Assembly (NCBI GenBank): GCA_002794775.1
Contig: NBAY01000111.1
Span: 26,513-90,512 of the forward strand
Direction of reading: 5' to 3'
Length of the DNA: 64,000 bases
Source: Porodaedalea pini
Lineage: Eukaryota > Basidiomycota > Agaricomycetes > Hymenochaetales > Hymenochaetaceae
Shown: piece after piece, positions 60,501 to 64,000 of the stretch
Numbering within the stretch: position 1 is the stretch's first letter
Layout of the letters: each line of letters starts with the position of its first letter
Position numbers and translations under genes: made by a program
Notes under the pieces: model-generated
Databases searched by the model: none
Told to the model about the DNA's origin: nothing
Seen by the model: only the letters and a program-made list of their open reading frames with translations

Positions 60501-61182
60501 CCATTCGCACCTCTCTCACCCTCCTCGTCTCCTCTGCTGCTCTCCACACCCTCCGCATACCTTCCTCGTCGTTCTTCTCTACCTCGCATTCACCTGGACA
60601 GCGAGTAAAGTCGAGTGTCCCCGTCTTCCAGTTGACCTCTGGATTGTGTCGTCGAAGCCAGTCGTACCCCAGGAAGATGTTAGAAGACGCCAATGAGGTT
60701 ACTGCCAGGACGATCTGTTCCTTATGATGACCGATCGTGAGTTCAACGTCAACGTATTCCTCGATCAACCCAGCTTCGTTGTGCGTGCCGTCGGCATTGA
60801 GCACCGCAAGGGGTCGGATATACCGCTTCGTCTCTAGCCCATACCGTTCGACGAACCTCACGTCGATGCACGATCCTGTACATCCCGAGTCCACGAGTGC
60901 GTGAGCGTCTACCTCCCTCACTTCACCTTTCACACTGTGTCCGACGTTCAGGAGAAGGTCCAGCTGGCGTCCGCCAGTTCCTCTCATGAACAACTGCTCG
61001 TACTCTTCACTTCTTTTCACACCGGTGGGGACTTCATACTCCGGAAAACCATCGACGTCGTTCGCATCTACGTGTTGTACAGACGGTTGGTTATATTTTA
61101 ACGAGTCCGGATTCAAAGTCCCTTGTTCTTCCCGGTCAGTCGCCCCGATGGCTACGCCTGACCACTCGCAAAACCCTGCGAG
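57526..61182 (-). CDS. C2 pol polyprotein: protease, RT, RNase H, integrase, chromodomain
   Basis: Open from just after a TGA at 61183 to the TAA at 57526, about 1218 codons, without an ATG at its head. It is therefore reached by frameshift from gag. Domains: protease (HALVDSGCTGSCID), reverse transcriptase (FIKKADKSLRPIQDYRKLN, LIIVYLDDILIL) and RNase H (FRVEADSSNFALGG, EIYDKEMLAIVSALKEW). The integrase has a zinc-binding HHCC region (HDSTLAGHPG...CDRCQRTK) and the D,D-35-E core (VTVDLIGELP, IIHDRGTQF, STAYHPQTDGQTERVNQELE). The end is a chromodomain (YEVEEVIDSRLHRGKLQYLV). All catalytic motifs are present. Such proteins make and integrate element DNA into heterochromatin. Confidence 0.92.
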   Translation of the reverse strand, partial: LAGFCEWSGVAIGATDREEQGTLNPDSLKYNQPSVQHVDANDVDGFPEYEVPTGVKRSEEYEQLFMRGTGGRQLDLLLNVGHSVKGEVREVDAHALVDSGCTGSCIDVRFVERYGLETKRYIRPLAVLNADGTHNEAGLIEEYVDVELTIGHHKEQIVLAVTSLASSNIFLGYDWLRRHNPEVNWKTGTLDFTRCPGECEVEKNDEEGMRRVWRAAEETRRVREVRMDKESWPAYLNDYADVFSEKGFEKLPEHRPWDHVIDLKPDFKPSDCKIYPLTPTEQQSLKDFLDENLKSGRIRRSISPMASPFFFIKKADKSLRPIQDYRKLNDGTIKNKYPLPLIDELVDKVKKAKYITKLDLRWGYYNIRIREGDEWKAAFRTNMGLFEPTVMFFGLCNTPATFQAFVNHIFKELIYANLIIVYLDDILILSETIEEHIDTSRRILQILRENGLYLKPEKCEFDAKVVKYLGHIIGNGEIKADPAKTEAIANWPVPRNLKQLQQFLGMGNWLRRFIKDYSKVVHPLTSLTGKKDWVWETEQQEAFEELRRRLCSPPVLAIANDEGPFRVEADSSNFALGGVLLQKQEGKWRVIAYRSEALLPAERNYEIYDKEMLAIVSALKEWRQYLLGARHTIEIWSDHANLTYFRSAQKLSYRQARWRTELEEFDFHLEHKSGKTMGKADLLSRKAGYDKGQDDNDGIVFIKEKWLNRGIVRTSRDEVLERVGEAQRAQDESERPTNMVEVDGLWRMKGKVYVPSTMKEAVLRECHDSTLAGHPGSSKTVELVRRDFWWASMFSDVRAYVRGCDRCQRTKALRASRSRPLHPNAVPEGPWEIVTVDLIGELPDSKGHNAICVFVDRFSKQMHAIPTTTKLSAEGMAQLYRDHVFRLHGLPKKIIHDRGTQFDASMMRELYKLLHIEGNPSTAYHPQTDGQTERVNQELEQYLRLFVDHRQSDWKDWLPLAEFAYNNREHSATKMSPFYANTGRHPRSFDAVRTSSTNMSAEEFAKHIKETHRAARDNLVKAAEDMKRYHDRTAGASVEYKAGDKVFLDGRNISTDSPTKKLADKWYGPFDVVDKVGASAYKLKLPKRWKKVHPVFNEALLKPAVEPSFESQKLPPPPPPEIVDNEEEYEVEEVIDSRLHRGKLQYLVKWVGYNEPTWQPETDFGENAKEAIAEFYLKHPGAPRKLDIPRSRLRPLFVDTEPDDRDLGWSGRPTLRGG
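61134..61176 (-). promoter_or_regulatory. Predicted -1 frameshift signal in C2 gag-pol overlap
   Basis: Minus strand: slippery heptamer G-GGT-TTT at 61176-61170 in the gag frame, six spacer bases, then a perfect 6 bp stem GGTCAG (61163-61158) with CTGACC (61139-61134). The -1 frame is open only from 61182 downstream and gag stops at 61152, so the shift must occur in about 28 bases. The heptamer and both stem arms are conserved in C1. Confidence 0.75.
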
Positions 61183-62231
61183 TCAACGACCTCTTCGTCA
61201 TTCTCTCCTTCCTCCACATAGTCCTCCACCGTCGACCTCCGAGTGTCTACGACTTCCTCGAAGGCTGACTCCTTCATCGCTCCGAGCTCGTCTGCGAGGA
61301 TGCGGCGTTCGCCAGGGGCCATCAGTTCCAGCATACGCTGGATAATCGATTTCCCCTGCGGGCACCTGTCCTTGAAGTGGCCTTCTTGACCACAGATCCA
61401 GCAAGCTCTTCTGCGACGTGCCTCGTTCATAGAGACGTCCATCGGTTGTCCGATACCTCCGAACGTGACGCCGGTCGCGTCGCGTTTGTCGACGTGCGGG
61501 GTTGCAACTTGGCGCCGAGCGGGGGGTGCCGGTTGTTGTTGGCGAGGTTGCGGTATGAACGGGCGGCCTCGTTGAATCGCGCGGATTTGCTGTTCTCCGC
61601 GATCGATCTCGATAGCTTTGTTCTTCCACGCCTCATACGTTGTCGGTACGGGCGTCGACCTCAGCACGCCGCGGACTACCTCGATGTTCATTGCTCGCTT
61701 GAGGCGGTCGCAGATAACGCTGTCATCTTTCAGTTCCGCCCGTTTGATGATGACGTCAAGTTGTTGGAAGAACTTATCCGCGGTGAGGTCCTTCTGAACC
61801 TTCTCCCGGAAATCCTTCAGCGCAGCTTCCTTTCGGTTCGGATCGTCGAACGAGGCGTCGAGTCGTTCCTGGAATCTTTCCCAGCTGTCCGTGAAGGTAA
61901 CGACTCCCGCCGTTGTCGACTCCTCGACGTAGTTCTGCGCCCACGTTGCCGCATTACCACCCTTCAGGTAGGAGAGAGCTACGTAGATCTTACTCTCCGA
62001 CGTAGGGTATCGGTTTGGGTTCGCGGACACGAAAAGAAGGACTTCGCGTCTGAAGTCAAGGTAATCGTCGCCACCAGTGAATTCACGTGGTCGGGCGACG
62101 TCTATGTTGGGGGTCGGGGGGTTAGCGGCCGCGACCGGTGCTGGGGCGTTGTTCGCCTGATGGGCGAAGGCATTCGCAACGATGGCCGCGATCTGCGCCA
62201 TTTGCTGTTGGCTGAAACCTTCTGCTGACAT
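61152..62231 (-). CDS. C2 gag (capsid-nucleocapsid)
   Basis: 359 residues from the first ATG (62231). Residues about 40-220 are the capsid-like part (PREFTGGDDYLDFRREVLLF, YPTSESKIYVALSYLKGG, WAQNYVEES). One zinc knuckle CWICGQEGHFKDRC (C-x2-C-x4-H-x4-C) lies near residue 285. The tail is acidic. The same frame is open for about 110 codons upstream without ATG, and this stretch is conserved in C1, so a non-AUG start cannot be excluded. Overlap with pol in the -1 frame near the end. Confidence 0.9.
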   Translation of the reverse strand: MSAEGFSQQQMAQIAAIVANAFAHQANNAPAPVAAANPPTPNIDVARPREFTGGDDYLDFRREVLLFVSANPNRYPTSESKIYVALSYLKGGNAATWAQNYVEESTTAGVVTFTDSWERFQERLDASFDDPNRKEAALKDFREKVQKDLTADKFFQQLDVIIKRAELKDDSVICDRLKRAMNIEVVRGVLRSTPVPTTYEAWKNKAIEIDRGEQQIRAIQRGRPFIPQPRQQQPAPPARRQVATPHVDKRDATGVTFGGIGQPMDVSMNEARRRRACWICGQEGHFKDRCPQGKSIIQRMLELMAPGERRILADELGAMKESAFEEVVDTRRSTVEDYVEEGENDEEVVDSQGFASGQA

Positions 62232-62935
62232 CGCGGGTTCGGGTGTTGAAAGTTCTGGGGGAGTCGGCGGTGAGGGATCTCTGTTGGTCTCGCGGTAAGG
62301 ACCCGGAGTCGGTGGTAGGTTAACCGTAGATGTTGACGGTGCAGGTGACGATGGGGTAGCTGGAGGCCACCTTGCTCTCCTTCCTCGTTCGTCTGACGAA
62401 TACCAGCCGTTCCGGATTTCACTCCACCAGATGTCGTGAGTGACGCTGCTGTTATTGGTCGCGACGTAGCCTGGTCGATCTGGATCCCAACGGGCTGAGG
62501 CAGGAAGGGCCCGTCGCTGTTCGTCGGTGAGATCTATCTTGACGTTGGCGGTGGGACAGGGATCGGTTGCGTGTTCGATCCGGGGTTACGCCAACGTTGA
62601 GCGGGTTCGTCAGCGAAGTTGATGACGAGGCGGTAGGATCCGAGTGAGATTACAAACGAGATCGTCGTCGAAGTTTGGACTCGTCTGGTTACCCACGTCC
62701 ACGTTAGGTGCGTGCTCCACCAGAGGCTAATTCGTAGAGCCAGGGTCGGGAGATGTCGGTTGATATGTTTACGTAATACACGAACGTCCGAAAACGTCCG
62801 GGCAGGGTTGAGGGTTGTCGTTCAGGGGGTTTACACGTCAAATCCGTCGAGGGGAGCGCTCCTCTAGACTGAGTGAAGGCGAGTCGACAGCGACGACGTA
62901 CGCTGGGGATGAGCCTGGGTGGGGTTCTGCTTTTA
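62232..62935 (-). other. C2 leader, partly open reading frame
   Basis: Between 5' LTR and gag ATG. It contains the primer-binding site and an open extension of the gag frame (about 62232-62600) that lacks ATG. Confidence 0.6.
62924..62934 (-). promoter_or_regulatory. C2 self-priming primer-binding site
   Basis: Plus strand GTTCTGCTTTT, one base from the LTR. On the transcript this reads AAAAGCAGAAC, exactly complementary to GTTCTGCTTTT at 63142-63132 within the LTR, which lies about 33 bases after a TATATAA box. Tf1-type elements prime reverse transcription with the first 11 bases of their own RNA. Confidence 0.75.
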
Positions 62936-63359
62936 TGTTAGGCGGGAGTTCGGGAGACGACTCGGACTGGGCAGGCCTCAGCTGACTGTCGTCTGGGACG
63001 TGCTATACTCGAGCAGGAGCTCGGGACACGCTGTACTCAGGCTAGGTCGACGCGGAGGTAAGAGGATTAATACAAGACTAGACTAATACAAGGGGGACGA
63101 GTCTCACCTAGGTCGACGCGGAGGTAAGAGGAAAAGCAGAACAAGGAGTTCATGCGATTCCTGAGACCTTATATAGCGACGACCGTGAGACTATATTACC
63201 TAACATTACATAACGAGTGGGAATGGAACGAATGAAGGTCGTGTAGAGGGAGTGTGGGAAGTGATTGGAAAGATGATTAAAGATAATGAAAAGGAGCAAT
63301 TAACAGAAACGAAAAAGGAAAAGGGGAAATAAAGAAAAGGGGAAGTTCGAGTCCTGACA
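62936..63359 (-). repeat. 5' LTR of C2
   Basis: 424 bp, same length as the 3' LTR. It contains the promoter and the predicted RNA start. Confidence 0.9.
63142..63175 (-). promoter_or_regulatory. C2 promoter TATA box and predicted RNA start
   Basis: Minus strand TATATAA at 63175-63169. The predicted first RNA base is G at 63142, 33 bases downstream, where GTTCTGCTTTT begins. The start is inferred from complementarity with the primer-binding site, not measured. Confidence 0.65.
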
Positions 63360-64000
63360 ATTATGCTCACAGAGGTAGGGATCGCATGTACCTGTTTACT
63401 GAATCTGTTGACAAAGATACAAATCACGTTATGCCCATTGGACTCAGGGAGTTCGCCTATCAGGTCTGCCATGACAATTTCCCAAGGACCTTTCAGGGTC
63501 TCGTTTGGGTTCAGAGGATTATGCGGTTTCGTTCGGTGTGCCTTGGTACATTGGCATGTGTCGCATTCCTCAACATACATTCGAACATCTCGCTGGATTC
63601 CCAGCCACCAGTAGTTGTGTGTGATCAACTTGTGGGTCTTATAGTGTCCCAGGTGTCCTGCAAGTGTGCTGTTGTGATGGTTTTGAATGATGTCTTCCTG
63701 GAGTTTACGGTCTCTTGGTACATAGATCCTGCCCTTCCATGTCAACAACCCCTCTTCCTCTTCATCCCACTCTCACTCCTTCCTGCCTAATGCCTTCACA
63801 ACTGCCCTGTCCCTGTTGTTTTGTACCCTTTTGATTTGTTTAACAAATTCTGCATCTAGTGCTTCTAGCAGTGTTGCATTTACAAATAAGTCTGGTTTGA
63901 GCAAAATGATGTTGATATTGTTGTTCTCCCCCCTCTCATGGTCCGCTCATCTCGAGAGGAGGTCAGCCTTAGTCATCAGGGCACCTGGTTTATGGAACAG
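63360..64000 (-). pseudogene. Element B pol: RNase H end and integrase zinc-binding part
   Basis: Minus strand from the window edge: HKPGALMTKADLLSR, a TGA, ADHERGENNN, a further stop after LGRKE, then LTWKGRIYVPRDRKLQED, HHNSTLAGHLGHYKT (zinc-binding His) and CDTCQCTKAH. DLIGELPESNGHNVICIFVNRFSKQ has Val-Asn where C2 has Val-Asp. It breaks at VHAIPTSVSI where C2 is inserted and resumes at 57101. Partial because the window ends. Confidence 0.8.

Larger units (their letters stand above)
57102..63359 (-). mobile_element. Element C2: full-length Ty3/gypsy chromovirus, apparently intact
   Basis: Two 424 bp LTRs (57102-57525 and 62936-63359) that look identical except for a CpG to CpA change (CTCGGCTG versus CTCAGCTG). 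Perfect target duplication ATTAT (57097-57101 and 63360-63364). Gag and pol have no stops. Primer-binding site, polypurine tract and TATA box are in place. It is inserted in the integrase of element B. Confidence 0.92.
54453..64000 (-). mobile_element. Element B: decayed Ty3/gypsy chromovirus, with nested A LTR and C2
   Basis: The minus-strand element has its 3' LTR at 54453-54889. A solo A LTR (54952-56058) interrupts the 3' region and C2 (57102-63359) interrupts the integrase. Joining across these gives continuous B sequence: ...GAACTTACCGG with CCTACCACTG, and the integrase frame across ATTAT. The element continues beyond the end of the window (RNase H part, HKPGALMTKADLLSR, near 63,990). 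Confidence 0.82.

Noticed and set aside
61377..62228. 283-codon plus-strand frame opposite C2 gag
   Set aside because: Shadow of an intact gag with zinc knuckle; no motif of its own.

Overview
The window reads as genomic DNA of a filamentous basidiomycete, most likely an Agaricomycete; I cannot name the species. The reasons are genes with many 45-70 nt GT-AG introns, a fused TRP1 (glutamine amidotransferase-IGPS-PRAI), an SLT2-type MAP kinase, NACHT-WD40-type WD repeats, and dense nested Ty3/gypsy and LINE elements. No rRNA, tRNA or CRISPR array was seen.

Left part (1-10.8 kb): a tandemly repeated module on the minus strand. One unit is a GFA/CENP-V-domain gene, a DUF218 gene and the WD40 end of an NLR-type gene. 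It occurs about 2.7 times (units starting near 436, 3869 and 7811). All three GFA copies can be spliced into intact proteins. Only the third DUF218 copy (8784-10052) is intact; the other two are truncated. Both WD40 copies are broken. A fourth, inverted GFA fragment follows at 10.5 kb.

Middle part (11-24 kb): ordinary host genes. SLT2-like MAP kinase (minus) and TRP1 (plus) are divergent across a 651 bp spacer. Then come a small four-helix membrane protein, a secreted isochorismatase-like hydrolase, a nicotinamidase (PNC1-like) and a broken F-box gene. Exon joins for the intact genes were worked out by hand and give continuous reading phases.

Right part (24-64 kb): mobile elements. A LINE with three ORFs (about 24.3-30.5 kb) carries one in-frame TGA in ORF2. 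A cupredoxin-like secreted protein gene lies at 31.2-32.1 kb. Next is the remnant of an ergothioneine-synthesis gene (EGT1). Its last exons (32478-32646) are separated from the rest (50039 to about 52280) by a 17.4 kb Ty3/gypsy element, here called A. Element A has 1095 bp LTRs, decayed gag-pol, and an antisense gene with a Zn2Cys6-like cysteine pattern. A complete copy of a second element (C1) sits inside its 3' LTR, and a solo LTR of a third family (B) inside its body. From 54.4 kb to the end lies a decayed family B element on the minus strand. It is itself interrupted by a solo A LTR and by a full-length, apparently intact family C element (C2, 57102-63359).

C2 is the best-preserved mobile element. 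It has 424 bp LTRs that look almost identical, a perfect 5 bp target duplication, an intact gag, and an intact pol of about 1200 codons. A GGGTTTT slippery heptamer followed by a 6 bp stem lies in the gag-pol overlap. An 11 nt primer-binding site is exactly complementary to the predicted RNA start, as in Tf1-type self-priming. Older copies (C1, A, B, the LINE, EGT1) show CpG to TpG/CpA decay, including CGA to TGA stops.
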